From Solidesulfovibrio carbinolicus (GTDB lineage: Bacteria > Desulfobacterota > Desulfovibrionia > Desulfovibrionales > Desulfovibrionaceae), in NCBI RefSeq assembly GCF_004135975.1, contig NZ_CP026538.1, positions 4,428,501 to 4,492,500 on the forward strand: a DNA stretch of 64,000 nucleotides. Reading direction: 5' to 3'. The position numbers and the translations under genes are program-made. The notes under the pieces were generated by a model. It saw only the letters and a list, made by a program, of their open reading frames with translations. It searched no databases and was not told the DNA's origin. This document shows, piece by piece, positions 15,770 through 25,509 of this stretch. Within the stretch, counting starts at the first letter, position 1; the number at the start of each line of letters is the position of its first letter.

Positions 15770-17047
15770 TTAATCGTCGAAGTCGCCTTCGGGGCCCTTG
15801 TCGCGGGACAGGGACTTGGCCCGCTCCAGGATCTTCTCCCGGGTCCATTCGGCCGGATTCTCGATGACGCCGGCCTTGGGGCCAAGGTCATGGGAACCAG
15901 CGGCCACCAGGGCTTCCACGGCCAGGGGCGCGGTGCCGGCGGCATTGAAGACGTCGGTGAGCAGCCAGGCCACGAACTCGGCCACGGCCCCGGCCATGCG
16001 GTCGCGGATGGCCTTGGGCTGGCCCAGGATCTTGTTTTCAAACACGGCGTTGAGCTTTTTGTAGTCGCCGGCCTTGATGCCCTTGGCTCCGGCATAGGCC
16101 ACCATCTCGGCCCACAGGGCCTCGTCCAGGCCCTTGCCCGGCTCCTTGGTGAAGGCCCCGGCCGCGTCGAGCACGGCGTTGCCATAGTCGTTGACGGCCA
16201 CGCCCCAGGCGATCATCTGCAGGGCCGTGGCCACGTTGGCCTTGGTGGTGCGGGTCAGGCTGGCGATCTGCTTGAGCTTGTCCGAGGAATTGCCCGAGGT
16301 GCCGTGCTGGGCCCCGGAAATGCCGTAGGGGGCCAGGGCCTGATGGATCTCGGCGGTCAGCTCCACCTGGATGCCCGTGGCCGAGGCCTCGATGCCGTGG
16401 GTGGTGCCGTTATTGAGCGCAATCCAGTCCGGGTGGATGCCGTTGGCGTTGAGCCCCCGGATGAGGAACAGGGCCTCGTCCGGGGTGGACAGGCCGGACT
16501 TGCCCTTGATCTCGCCCACTTCCGTCTCGTAGCCGGCCCAGCCCGGGACCACGGGGGCCAGGGCGATATTGGCCAGGAGGTTGTCCTCGTCGGGGAGGTG
16601 GGAGGCGTCGATGGCGATGGAGGTGATGCCGGCCTCGAACAGCGTCGGGATTTCGGCCAGGGCCTCGGCCACGTCGCCGGGCTTTTTGATGCCGTAGTGG
16701 TCGGCATGGATGGCCACGGGCACGGTGATGCCCAGTTCGTTCATGGCCTGGTCGGCCTGCCGGGCAATGTTCCACATGGTGACGTTGCAGTAGGTGGACT
16801 CCGACCGGGCGATCTCCAGGATGACGGCGGCGTCGGCCTTCTGGGCGGCGATAAGCGCCCCGCGCAGCACGGCGTTGCTGCGGGAGTTGGCGGCGATGGT
16901 CATGGCCTGGCCCTTTTTGAGCATGGCCCGGTCCACGGCCTTGCCGCTGACGAGAAGCGCCCGGGAATGGGGGAAAAGGGTCTTGACGTTGGGCGGGCGG
17001 CCAACGGCCAGGGCCTGGTTGAAGGCGGTCATATCCGTCTTGGTCAT
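15770..17047 (-). CDS. fba: Class II fructose-bisphosphate aldolase
   Basis: Product of 425 residues, ATG at 17047 with AAGGAGG upstream. It cleaves fructose-1,6-bisphosphate to DHAP and glyceraldehyde-3-phosphate in glycolysis and gluconeogenesis. Class II features are visible: HADHYG (zinc ligands, about residue 114), SHLPDEDN, the NNGTTHGIE loop and GISGAQHGTSGN near residue 245. The length exceeds the classical 350-residue enzymes, with an extended helical C-terminus, as in the longer class II subgroup found in many anaerobes. The gene downstream of the start (17106-17552) is on the same strand 58 bases away and may be cotranscribed. Confidence 0.9.
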   Translation of the reverse strand: MTKTDMTAFNQALAVGRPPNVKTLFPHSRALLVSGKAVDRAMLKKGQAMTIAANSRSNAVLRGALIAAQKADAAVILEIARSESTYCNVTMWNIARQADQAMNELGITVPVAIHADHYGIKKPGDVAEALAEIPTLFEAGITSIAIDASHLPDEDNLLANIALAPVVPGWAGYETEVGEIKGKSGLSTPDEALFLIRGLNANGIHPDWIALNNGTTHGIEASATGIQVELTAEIHQALAPYGISGAQHGTSGNSSDKLKQIASLTRTTKANVATALQMIAWGVAVNDYGNAVLDAAGAFTKEPGKGLDEALWAEMVAYAGAKGIKAGDYKKLNAVFENKILGQPKAIRDRMAGAVAEFVAWLLTDVFNAAGTAPLAVEALVAAGSHDLGPKAGVIENPAEWTREKILERAKSLSRDKGPEGDFDD

Positions 17048-17105
17048 CGAGTCCTCCTTGTCGTGGCGGGGCGCTTGGCCCGAAATGGCGTGGGTCGCGG
17101 CCGGC

Positions 17106-17552
17106 TCAGCCGGCAGCGTAGATGTCCGCGATTTTGTGGGCGGCCAGGACGGCGGCGGCGGCCGGATCGTTGGCCACGGCTGCCATCAGCGCGGCCACGG
17201 CCGAAGCGATGCGGGCGCGCTCCACCGGATAGGGAATGTCGGCCAGCCGGCGGCACAAGGCGTCCAGGCGGGCCAGGTTGGCGTCGGCCGGCCCGGCCTG
17301 GCAGCGGCCCAGGAAGTCGCAGGCCACGACCTGCGCCCCGGCCTTGGGCTGAACGCCGGCCAGATAGGCCGGCGCGCCGCACACGGCGCAGGTGATCTCG
17401 CCGGCGGCGGTGTCGGCCACCGGGAAGGTCCAGTCGTTGACCGTATTGCCGCAGGCGTCGTACTTGCGGATGTGCAGAAAGCGACTCTCGGCCGCCCAGC
17501 CGAAATCGGCGTGGGTCGGGTCGGCGACGCAGAAAAGTCGGCGCGAAAGCAT
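17106..17552 (-). CDS. Small protein with CxxC motif, unknown function
   Basis: Product of 148 residues; ATG at 17552 with AAGGAG nine bases upstream. The N-terminus (MLSRRLFCVADPTHADFGW) has no signal sequence. A CAVCGAPAYLAG segment gives one CxxC, and further Cys residues lie at CGNTV, ACDFLGRC and LCRR, so metal binding is possible. The C-terminal half is Ala-rich and helical. It lies upstream of the aldolase gene on the same strand. Family not recognised. Confidence 0.7.
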   Translation of the reverse strand: MLSRRLFCVADPTHADFGWAAESRFLHIRKYDACGNTVNDWTFPVADTAAGEITCAVCGAPAYLAGVQPKAGAQVVACDFLGRCQAGPADANLARLDALCRRLADIPYPVERARIASAVAALMAAVANDPAAAAVLAAHKIADIYAAG

Positions 17553-17731
17553 GGCAGGCTCCTTGGGTCCGTAAACAGAGGCGAAACCGTCCAAGGCATA
17601 GTACGGCCGAGCGAAACAATCAACACGCCCGGCTGCAATTCCCCGCCTGCACTGGGGGTTTTCCCTTTCGCGCCGGGGCGTATTCTGATAGCCCCTAGCC
17701 TCGCCGCCGCCGCGGCCTGGAGGCTTAAGAC

Positions 17732-18613
17732 ATGTCGGGCTATCTCTACGTTCTGGGAGCCGCCGCCTTGTGGGGGCTGATCGGGCCGCTGTCCAAGCTG
17801 TCGTTCGCCGCCGGCATGGACACGGTGGAAGTGGCCTTCTGGCGCACCACCCTGGCCTGGTTTTTTTTCGCCGCCCAGGCCCTGCGCGCCCGGGAAACGC
17901 GCATCGCGCCCCGGGACCTGCCGGCCGTGGCCGGATTCGGCGTGGCCGGCATCGCCGGGCTTTTCGGCGCCTATGTCGTGGCCGTGGAAGCCGGCGGCGC
18001 GGCCCTGGCCTCGGTGCTGCTCTACACCGCCCCGGCCTGGGTGGCCGTGATGTCGTGGCTGTTTCTCAAGGAACCCATGGGCGGCTACAAGATCGCGGCC
18101 GTGGCCGCCACCATCGTCGGCGTGGCCGGGGTGAGCTGCGGCGACGGGTCCGCCGCCGTCAACGGCCGGGCCATCTTTTTCGGCCTGCTCTCGGGCGTCA
18201 CCTATGCCTTGTACTACATCTTCGGCAAATACTACCTGGGCCGCTACAAGACGCCCACGCTCTTTCTCTACGCCCTGCCCGTGGGGTCGCTGACCCTTTT
18301 GCCCTTTGTCCACTTCACCCGGCCGACCCTGGCCGGGGCCGTGCCCTGCATCGTCCTGGCCCTGTGCTCCACCTACGGAGCCTATTCGCTCTATTACGCC
18401 GGCTTAAAACGCCTGGAAGCCACCCGGGCGGCCGTGGTGGCCACCCTGGAGCCGGTCATGGCCGCCATTTTGGCCTACGCCCTTTTCGGCGAGCGCTTCG
18501 GCTTTATCGGCTATCTTGGTTCGGCGCTCATCATCGCCTCGGTGCTGGCCACTATCTGGGACGGCGCGCGCGAGCGGCTGCGCGCCCCCCTGCCCCAGGG
18601 GAGCGGAAACTAA
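17732..18613 (+). CDS. EamA/DMT-superfamily transporter
   Basis: Product of 293 residues with about ten membrane helices arranged as two EamA repeats (residues 1-137 and 148-280). Typical landmarks are GLIGPLSKLSF and FWRTTLAWFFF in the first repeat, SVLLYTAPAWVAVMSWLFLKEP closing it (split here: SVLLYTAPAWV, AVMSWLFLKEP), and ATLEPVMAAILAYALFGE in the second. These transporters export or import small metabolites such as amino acids; the substrate is not predictable. GGAGG lies 9 bases upstream of the ATG. Confidence 0.92.
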   Translation: MSGYLYVLGAAALWGLIGPLSKLSFAAGMDTVEVAFWRTTLAWFFFAAQALRARETRIAPRDLPAVAGFGVAGIAGLFGAYVVAVEAGGAALASVLLYTAPAWVAVMSWLFLKEPMGGYKIAAVAATIVGVAGVSCGDGSAAVNGRAIFFGLLSGVTYALYYIFGKYYLGRYKTPTLFLYALPVGSLTLLPFVHFTRPTLAGAVPCIVLALCSTYGAYSLYYAGLKRLEATRAAVVATLEPVMAAILAYALFGERFGFIGYLGSALIIASVLATIWDGARERLRAPLPQGSGN

Positions 18614-18681
18614 AGACGGCCGGCCCGAAAACCGATAGGAAGGGCGTGGAGGACCGTCGCGTCCGCGCGGCGAAGGCAGCC

Positions 18682-19005
18682 ATGAGCGACAGCGCGAACA
18701 CTCCCCTTCTTGGGGCGACTGCCCCGGCCCAAACCGCCCCGCAACGGACGGCCTCGGCTCCTGTGGCCGAGCGCCAGAAGATCGAGGAGCACGACGCCCA
18801 GTCCACGGTGCGCGACATCCAGGCCGCCTTCCCCAACCGCAGCATCGCCCTGCGCATCGACGAGGCCACCCAGATCGTCCAGACCCTTGTGCGCGACGAC
18901 GCCACGGGCAAGCTCCTGCGGGAACTGCCTGACGAAGAATGGCTGCGCCTGGTGGTCAAACTGCGAGCCTTTGCCGCCGAAGCCATCCTGGACAAATCGG
19001 TCTAG
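18682..19005 (+). CDS. FlaG-like flagellar protein, isolated
   Basis: Product of 107 residues. The C-terminal 65 residues match FlaG: PNRSIALRIDEATQIVQTLV then DDATGKLLRELPDEEWLRL. The N-terminal 40 residues are low-complexity. FlaG modulates filament length and normally sits beside fliD/fliS; none is in this window, so the gene is an outlier. An in-frame GTG at 18646 is an alternative start. It follows the EamA gene by 68 bases but functional linkage is unlikely. Confidence 0.8.
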   Translation: MSDSANTPLLGATAPAQTAPQRTASAPVAERQKIEEHDAQSTVRDIQAAFPNRSIALRIDEATQIVQTLVRDDATGKLLRELPDEEWLRLVVKLRAFAAEAILDKSV

Positions 19006-19336
19006 GGCGTGTCCCTTATACGGACGATTTTTTCGAATCCGCATGGTTTTAGTCTGTTGCCTACGAAACGCCCCAAGCGTTTTTCGGGGACGCGACACCA
19101 GGGACGCCTCACCCAACCCAGGGCCTAGGATCTCAGCCCAATGACCAGCTTGCCCTTTCCGGCGGGCTTGGCTACTGTCCCGGGTGCCCCCAAGAGATGG
19201 CAAATCCTTCGAATAATTTACCTTATAAACAGTTTCCAAGAGCCCGACACGTGTGCCGCAGCGCCACGCTTCCCCAACCCTGACGGCTTTCGCGGCGTCG
19301 CCAAACCACCGGTGCTCTCGACCCGCCCAAACCGTC
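19006..19336. other. Intergenic stretch before the PAS histidine kinase
   Basis: No gene seen. A weak hairpin AAACGC-N5-GCGTTT followed by TT (19066-19084) may end flaG transcription. A TTATAAAC-like -10 occurs near 19222. TTCGAATCC at 19033 resembles a tRNA T-loop end but no acceptor or anticodon stem fits. Confidence 0.4.
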
Positions 19337-21505
19337 ATGCTCACGGCCAAGCAACCCTTTCGCCCCTTTCCCGTCGGACGCGGTCTGGCCCTGGTCTCCC
19401 TGGCCCTGGCCCTGTACCTCGTCCTGGGCTGGCTGGTGGTGGCCGCCAACCGTAACGCCGCCGCCATCCGCGACGTGGTGCTGGAAGCCGACAACGCCTT
19501 GTCGTCCATTGGAGCCGCGGCCGGGGAGATGCGCGCCCTGGCCCTGGTCGTGGCGGCGCGGGGCGACGACGACGCTGCCGTGGTCTACCGCCAACAAGCC
19601 GATATCGCCGCCCAAAGCCTTCGGGAATTGCGCCGACTGGTCGATGCCTCGCCGGGGTTGGCCGACATAGCCGCCATTGAGAAGCATCTGTCCAAGCTCA
19701 TGGCCATCCAGGCCCAGGCCCTGGACTTGGCCCGCCAAAGGCGCACCGACGAGGCCTGGGCCATGCTCCACGGGAGGGACTACGAAAGCCTTCTGGCCGA
19801 GCTCCATCTTTGCCTGACCACCTGCCACGCCTCGGTCAAGGCCGGCCTGGACGCGCTGCTCGACGCCCAGGCCCGCCACGCTGCGGCGGGCCTGGCGGCC
19901 ATCGCCGTGGCCACGCCCACCCTGGCCCTGGGGAGCCTGCTGCTGCTGCGCCGGGCGGCCCGCGTTTCCCGGGCCAACGACGAGGCCCGCTCCGAGCTGG
20001 CCGCCTCGGAACGGCGCTTTCGGGGCACCTTCGAGCTGGCCGCCGTGGGCATCGCCCATGTGGGGCTGGACGGCCGGTTCCTGCGAGTCAACGCCCGGTT
20101 CCAGGAGATCACCGGCTACGACGCGGCCGAATTCGATCGCCTCGATTTCGCGGCCATCACCCACCCCGACGACCTGGACGCCGACTTGGAACGTGTGCGA
20201 GACCTGCTGTCCGGCCGGTTGGCCACCTACTCCATGGACAAGCGCTACGTGCGCAAGGACGGCTCCCTGGTCTGGATCACCCTGACCGTGTCCCTGGTGC
20301 GCGACGACGACGGCGAGCCGCTCTATTTCATCAGCGTCATCGCGGAGATCACCGACCGCAAGATGGCCGAGGCCGCCGCCCGGGACAACGCCGCCGCCGT
20401 GCGCGAACTCCTCGACGCCGCCTCGGACCGGGTGATCGTGGCCGACACCTCGGGCCGTATCCTGGCCGTCAACGCCGCCGCGGCCGCCGGCATCGGCCAG
20501 CCCAACGAGGCCCTGGCGGGGAGGACCTTCGCCGAGATCTTTCCGGGCAGGGTCGGCGAACTGCGGCTGGCCCAGCTGCACCGGGCCGTGAAGCTCGGCC
20601 GGCGGGTGCGGTTTACCGACGAGCGGGCCGGCATCCTCTTCGACATCATCGCCGCCCCCCTGCCCACTCCGCCCGGCTTCCCTCCCCGGGCGGCCCTCTT
20701 CGCCCGCGACGTCACGGCCATGATCCGGGCCAGACAGGCGGCCGAAGCGGCCAGCCAGGCCAAAAGCGACTTTCTGGCCAACGTCAGCCACGAGCTGCGC
20801 ACGCCCTTAAACGGCATCATCGGCATGGGACAGGTCCTGGCCGCCTCGAACCTCGACCCGGACCAGCGGCAATGCCTGGCCGACATCGAACAAGCCGCCG
20901 GCGCGCTGCTGCAGCTCGTCGAAAACCTCCTCGATTTGTCGCACCTGGAGTCGAACAAGCTCGCCCTCGACACGCATCCCTTTGTCCTGTCGTCCATTCT
21001 TCAAGGCATCGAGGCGACCCTGGCCCCCGTGGCCCAGGAAAAAGGCCTGCAACTGTCGGCGACCATCGCCGGGGATGTTCCGGAACTCTTGTGTGGCGAC
21101 GGCGGCAAACTGCGCCAGGTGCTCCAGAACATTGGCGGCAACGCCGTGAAGTTCACGTCGTCGGGGTCGGTGACCATCGAGGCCTACTGCGCCAAGCCGT
21201 GCGTGCTGTCCGGACCGGAAGGCGAGACGGTGGAAGTGGGCTTTGCCGTGCGCGACACCGGCATCGGCATCGCCAAGGACGATCAGGAGCGGATTTTCGA
21301 GCGTTTCACCCAGGTGGACGCCTCGTCCACCCGACGTTTCGGCGGCACGGGGCTGGGGCTGGCCATCAGCCGGGGGCTGGTGGAAGCCATGGGCGGGGAG
21401 CTGACCGTGGAGAGCCAGCCCGGCAAGGGCAGCGTGTTCCAGTTCAGTCTGCGCTTCGGGCTTCTGCCCGACGACGGGGCTATTGCCCCAGGTAGGCCTT
21501 TCTGA
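19337..21505 (+). CDS. Membrane-bound PAS sensor histidine kinase
   Basis: Product of about 722 residues from the ATG at 19337; a GTG at 19253 in frame is possible and neither has a clear ribosome site. Order of domains: membrane helix (16-37), helical periplasmic sensor, membrane helix (about 184-204), PAS (about 222-345, with the PAC-like ITDRKMAE end), second PAS (350-460), HisKA with H near 485 (VSHELRTPLNG), HATPase with N-box-like QNIGGNAVKF, DTGIGIAKDDQERIF and GGTGLGLAIS. No receiver domain and no adjacent response regulator, so its partner is elsewhere. The 3' end overlaps the convergent livF by 26 bases. Confidence 0.9.
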   Translation: MLTAKQPFRPFPVGRGLALVSLALALYLVLGWLVVAANRNAAAIRDVVLEADNALSSIGAAAGEMRALALVVAARGDDDAAVVYRQQADIAAQSLRELRRLVDASPGLADIAAIEKHLSKLMAIQAQALDLARQRRTDEAWAMLHGRDYESLLAELHLCLTTCHASVKAGLDALLDAQARHAAAGLAAIAVATPTLALGSLLLLRRAARVSRANDEARSELAASERRFRGTFELAAVGIAHVGLDGRFLRVNARFQEITGYDAAEFDRLDFAAITHPDDLDADLERVRDLLSGRLATYSMDKRYVRKDGSLVWITLTVSLVRDDDGEPLYFISVIAEITDRKMAEAAARDNAAAVRELLDAASDRVIVADTSGRILAVNAAAAAGIGQPNEALAGRTFAEIFPGRVGELRLAQLHRAVKLGRRVRFTDERAGILFDIIAAPLPTPPGFPPRAALFARDVTAMIRARQAAEAASQAKSDFLANVSHELRTPLNGIIGMGQVLAASNLDPDQRQCLADIEQAAGALLQLVENLLDLSHLESNKLALDTHPFVLSSILQGIEATLAPVAQEKGLQLSATIAGDVPELLCGDGGKLRQVLQNIGGNAVKFTSSGSVTIEAYCAKPCVLSGPEGETVEVGFAVRDTGIGIAKDDQERIFERFTQVDASSTRRFGGTGLGLAISRGLVEAMGGELTVESQPGKGSVFQFSLRFGLLPDDGAIAPGRPF

Positions 21506-22196
21506 TGTCGGCGTTTTCCCGCAGCGCCGCCGCGTCGTCTTCCATGACCACCGCGCCGGTCTCCATGACGTAGGCCCGGTCGGCCAATTTGAGCGCCATG
21601 TTGGCGTTTTGCTCGACGAGCAGCACGGTCATGCCGCGCTCCTCGTTGACGTTGCGGATGATGCGGAAGATGTGCTGGGAGATCATGGGCGACAGCCCAA
21701 GGGACGGCTCGTCCAAAAGCAACATGCGCGGCCTCCCCATGAGCGCCCGGGCGATGGCCAGCATCTGCTGCTCGCCGCCAGAGAGCGTCCCGCCGTGCTG
21801 CTTGCGCCGCTCGTGGAGCACCGGGAACAGCCGAAACACCATGCCCAGGTCGGCCTCGATCTCGTCGGCGTCGCGGCGCAAGAACGCGCCCATGTCGAGG
21901 TTTTCCTGGACGGTAAGCCGCGGAAAGATGCGGCGTCCCTCGGGCACCTGGCACAGGCCCAGGGCCGGCAGCTGGTCCGGGCGCTTGTCGCGGATGGACT
22001 CCCCGGCGTAGCGCACCTCGCCGGCCGTGGCCCGCACGATGCCGCAGATGGTCATGAGCGTGGTGGACTTGCCCGCGCCGTTGGCCCCGATGATGGTGAC
22101 GACCTCGCCTTCCTCCACCCGCAGCGACACGTCGCGCAGGGCCTGGATGCGGCCGTAGTGGGCGCACACGCCCTCAAGCTCCAAAATAGCGGCCAC
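21480..22196 (-). CDS. livF: Branched-chain amino acid ABC transporter ATP-binding protein LivF
   Basis: Product of 238 residues, normal LivF length. Walker A GANGAGKST, signature LSGGEQQMLAIARALMG, Walker B LLLDEPSLGLSP. Last gene of the minus-strand liv operon, 2 bases after livM. It powers uptake of leucine, isoleucine, valine or related amino acids together with LivG. Its 3' end overlaps the convergent histidine kinase. Confidence 0.95.
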   Translation of the reverse strand: MAAILELEGVCAHYGRIQALRDVSLRVEEGEVVTIIGANGAGKSTTLMTICGIVRATAGEVRYAGESIRDKRPDQLPALGLCQVPEGRRIFPRLTVQENLDMGAFLRRDADEIEADLGMVFRLFPVLHERRKQHGGTLSGGEQQMLAIARALMGRPRMLLLDEPSLGLSPMISQHIFRIIRNVNEERGMTVLLVEQNANMALKLADRAYVMETGAVVMEDDAAALRENADIRKAYLGQ

Positions 22197-22198
22197 GA

Positions 22199-23428
22199 CT
22201 ACTCCGTATCGTCGGAACGTTTGCCCATGCGCGCCGCCGGCCAGAGTCCGGCCGGGCGCACCAGCATCATGACGGCCATGGCGCCGCCAAAGGCCAGCAT
22301 CCGGTAGAGTTCAAATTCGCGGAAAGCCTCGGGCAGGGCGACCAGGGCCAGCGCGCCGAGGATGACCCCGGGAATGGAGCCCATGCCGCCGAGCACCACC
22401 ATGGCCAGCACCATGGCCGACTCGATGAAGGTGAAGCTCTCCGGGCTGACAAAGCGCATCCGGGCGGCGAAAAAGGCTCCGGCCAGGCCGCCGAAGACCG
22501 CGCCCAGGGCGTAGGCCAGAAGCTTGAACCGAAACGTGTCCACGCCCATGAGTTCGGCCGCGGTCTCGTCCTCGCGGATGGCCTCGAAGGCCCGGCCGAT
22601 GCGCGAGAAGTTGATGCGGTGCACGGCCACGATGGTAAAGGCGGCCAGGGCCAGGATGACGTAATAGAGGTATTCGAGCTTTCGCAGCAGCAGATATTCA
22701 AAGGAAAAGGAGCCGTCCACGAAATGCGGGATGTAGACGCCCGGGGACTTGATGCCCAAAATGCCGTTGGGGCCGCCGGTCAAGGCCATCCAGTTGTTGA
22801 TGACGATGCGCACGATTTCGCCGAACCCCAGGGTCACGATGGCCAGATAGTCGCCGCGCATCCGCAGGGTCGGGTAGCCGATGAAACAGCCGGCCACGGC
22901 GGCGAACACGGCGCAGATGGGCAGGCAGACCCAAAACGGCACGGCATAGTGCACCGAGAGCAGCGCGTAGGTGTAGGCTCCGACGCCGTAAAAGGCGATG
23001 TAGCCAAGGTCGAGCAGGCCGCACAGGCCCACGACCACGTTAAGCCCCAAGCCCAGGCAGATGTAGACCAGGACGTTTATCGCCACGTCCTGGGCATAGC
23101 GGTTGGTGAGCATGGGGAAGACCAGGGCGAAGACGATGACCGGGGTCAACAGCATCCAGCGCGGCGCGCGGGACAGGCTGTCGCCCAGGGCGTCCCGGGC
23201 GGCGGCCAGGGGATTTAACACCCCGTCGAGCCGGCCGGCCTTGCCCAGGCGGTAGAGCACGAAACAGATGGTCGCGCCCACGGCCACCCGCAGCCAGACG
23301 GCAAAGGCGTCGGCGAAATGCAGCTCGCCGTCGCGGATGCCCAGAAGCGGCCACAGGAGCAGGTAGAACCAGGCCAGGCCCAGGCCGAAATACTGCCAGG
23401 ATTTCCTAGACCCGCGTGTCATCGACAT
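22199..23428 (-). CDS. livM: Branched-chain amino acid ABC transporter permease LivM
   Basis: Product of 409 residues with about ten membrane helices. The central conserved part begins after an N-terminal extension of about 115 residues (YAQDVAINVLVYICLGLGLN, GYIAFYGVGAYTYALL) and the permease loop SRIGRAFEAIREDETAAELMG contacts the ATPases. The start at 23428 overlaps livH by 23 bases, indicating coupling. Confidence 0.95.
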   Translation of the reverse strand: MSMTRGSRKSWQYFGLGLAWFYLLLWPLLGIRDGELHFADAFAVWLRVAVGATICFVLYRLGKAGRLDGVLNPLAAARDALGDSLSRAPRWMLLTPVIVFALVFPMLTNRYAQDVAINVLVYICLGLGLNVVVGLCGLLDLGYIAFYGVGAYTYALLSVHYAVPFWVCLPICAVFAAVAGCFIGYPTLRMRGDYLAIVTLGFGEIVRIVINNWMALTGGPNGILGIKSPGVYIPHFVDGSFSFEYLLLRKLEYLYYVILALAAFTIVAVHRINFSRIGRAFEAIREDETAAELMGVDTFRFKLLAYALGAVFGGLAGAFFAARMRFVSPESFTFIESAMVLAMVVLGGMGSIPGVILGALALVALPEAFREFELYRMLAFGGAMAVMMLVRPAGLWPAARMGKRSDDTE

Positions 23429-24323
23429 TCTCTCCCATGATGCCCGTGGGCATGAAATAGAGCACCCCGATGAGGATGACGAAGGCGAAGACGTCCTTGT
23501 ACTCGCCGCCGGCCGGGATGTAGGCGGCGGCCAGGATCTCCACCATGCCGATGATGAGCCCGCCGATCATGGCTCCGGTGATGTTGCCAATGCCGCCGAG
23601 CACGGCGGCGGCGAAGGCCTTGATGCCGGGGACGAAGCCCATGTCGTAGCGCACCGAGCCGTAGTAGAGGCCGACCATGATGCCGGCGGCGGCGGCCAGG
23701 GCCGCGCCGATGGCGAAGGTGGTGCTGATGACCTTGTCGGAGTGGATGCCGACCAGGGCGGACATGACCTTGTCCTGGGCCGTGGCCCGCATGGCCTTGC
23801 CGATGCGGGTTTTGAAAACCAGCGTGTTGAGCAGCACCAGAAGCAGGGTCGTGACGAGCAGGATGCCGATCTGCATGAAGCTCACCCGCACGCCCAGCCA
23901 CTCGAAGCCGCCGTGGGTGAACTCCGTGGGGTAGGCCTTGTCGTAGACGCCCTGGGTGAGCATGAGGCCGTTTTGCAGAAAGATCGACATGCCCAGGGCC
24001 GAGAGCAGCACGGACAGGCGCGAGGATTGGCGCAGCGGCTTGTAGGCGACCTTTTCCACGGCCATGGCCAGCATGGCGCAGTAGCCCATGGCCAGGATCA
24101 GGGCAAAGGCCAGCCCGAACCAGGGATGGCTGTCCATGAGGCCCTGGGAGGCCATGTAGCTTAACAGGATGACGCCGAGATAGCCGCCGGCGGCGAAGAT
24201 CTCGCCGTGGGCGAAATTGATGAGCTGGATGATGCCGTAGACCATGGTGTAGCCCAGGGCCACCAGGGCGTAGACCCCGCCAAGGGTCAGTCCGTTTATG
24301 AGCTGCTGGAAAAAATAGTCCAT
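23406..24323 (-). CDS. livH: Branched-chain amino acid ABC transporter permease LivH
   Basis: Product of 305 residues, start at 24323 (MDYFFQQLINGLTLGGVYAL). Conserved LivH segments ALGYTMVYGIIQLINFAHGE and AFAAAVLGGIGNITGAMIGG are present, with eight or more membrane helices. It pairs with LivM in the membrane. Located 61 bases after livK. Confidence 0.95.
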   Translation of the reverse strand: MDYFFQQLINGLTLGGVYALVALGYTMVYGIIQLINFAHGEIFAAGGYLGVILLSYMASQGLMDSHPWFGLAFALILAMGYCAMLAMAVEKVAYKPLRQSSRLSVLLSALGMSIFLQNGLMLTQGVYDKAYPTEFTHGGFEWLGVRVSFMQIGILLVTTLLLVLLNTLVFKTRIGKAMRATAQDKVMSALVGIHSDKVISTTFAIGAALAAAAGIMVGLYYGSVRYDMGFVPGIKAFAAAVLGGIGNITGAMIGGLIIGMVEILAAAYIPAGGEYKDVFAFVILIGVLYFMPTGIMGENVDDTRV

Positions 24324-24384
24324 GCGTCGGGGCCGCCATTGGGGGGAGGGACGGCCCTCCCCCCTGCTGCTTGAGGATCGTGTC

Positions 24385-25509
24385 CTAGTACTTTTTGCCG
24401 GTCTGGGGGTCCCAGAAGTTGGCGAACTTGCCGTCCTTGACCACACGGATGATGTAGTTGGAGCCGGACTCGCCGTTTTGCTGGAACTTGATCTTCTTGG
24501 AAGCGCCCTGCATCTCGCCCTTGATCAGCTCGGCCTTGATCTTGGCCGGATCGGTGCTCTTGGCGGCCTTGATGGCGGAAAGCAGCGAGTAGGCGGCGTC
24601 GTAGGAATACGCGGAATACGCGCCGGGCTTGCCGAACTTCTCGTAGGCGGCCAGGAACTTCTTGTAGGAGGGGGTTTCCTCGTCGATGTAGCCAAAGGTC
24701 AGGTACATGCCCTCGGCGGCGTCCTTGGCGATTTCCATGAGCTGGGGATGGTAGACGGCGTCCTGGCCGATGATGGCGGCGGTGACGCCGGCACGCTTGG
24801 CCTGGATGAGCATGAGCGCGCCGGAGGCGGAGTTCTGCAGGCTCATGTAGAGAACGTCGGGCTTGGCGTCCTTGATCTTGGTGAGCACGGCCGAGAAGTC
24901 CTTGTCGCCCTGGTTGACGTGGTCATGGGCGATGACCTTGAGGCCTTCCTTGTTGGCCAGCTTCTCGACGTTGTCGGCCAGACCCTGGGAATAGGTGGTC
25001 TTGTCGTCGACGATAAAGACGGTCTTGGCCTGCAGCACGTCCTTGATGAACTTCATGGCGGCGATGGACTGGTCGTCATCGCGGCCGCAGACGCGGAACA
25101 TGTAGGGCAGGCCGCGCTCGGTGACTTTCTCCGAGGTGGAGGCCGGGGTCAGCATGGGGATGTCGGCTTCGGCCAGGGTTTCGGAGGCCGGGATGGTGGC
25201 CGAGGAGCAGTAGGCGCCGATCACGCCGACGACCTTCTCGTTGACCAGCTTGTTGGCGGCGGCCACGGCCTGGCGCGGATCGCAGGCGCTGTCCTCGGCG
25301 AAAAGCTCGATCTTGTCGAAGCCGGGGATGCCGCCTTCTTTTTCGATGGCCGCGATGGCGGCGCGGGTGCCGTTGGCGATGTCGTTGCCGTCGGCGGCGT
25401 AGGAGCCGGTCAGCGGGCTTAAGCTGCCGATCTTCAGGGTGGCGGCCGTGGCCGTGCCGGCCATCAGACACATCGCAACCAGGGTCAGGATGACACGTTT
25501 CGCACTCAT
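24385..25509 (-). CDS. livK: Branched-chain amino acid-binding periplasmic protein LivK
   Basis: Product of 374 residues with a Sec signal (MSAKRVILTLVAMCLMAGTATA) and a type I periplasmic binding fold (LKIGSLSPLTGSYAADGNDI ... GVIGAYCSSATIPASETL ... LTPASTSEKVTERGLPYMFR). AAGGAGG precedes the ATG at 25509. It delivers the amino acid to LivHM. The exact ligand (branched-chain or other) cannot be read from sequence. Confidence 0.95.
   Translation of the reverse strand: MSAKRVILTLVAMCLMAGTATAATLKIGSLSPLTGSYAADGNDIANGTRAAIAAIEKEGGIPGFDKIELFAEDSACDPRQAVAAANKLVNEKVVGVIGAYCSSATIPASETLAEADIPMLTPASTSEKVTERGLPYMFRVCGRDDDQSIAAMKFIKDVLQAKTVFIVDDKTTYSQGLADNVEKLANKEGLKVIAHDHVNQGDKDFSAVLTKIKDAKPDVLYMSLQNSASGALMLIQAKRAGVTAAIIGQDAVYHPQLMEIAKDAAEGMYLTFGYIDEETPSYKKFLAAYEKFGKPGAYSAYSYDAAYSLLSAIKAAKSTDPAKIKAELIKGEMQGASKKIKFQQNGESGSNYIIRVVKDGKFANFWDPQTGKKY

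Noticed and set aside
19020-19060. tRNA-like TTCGAATCC
   Set aside because: No acceptor, D or anticodon stems could be fitted around it.
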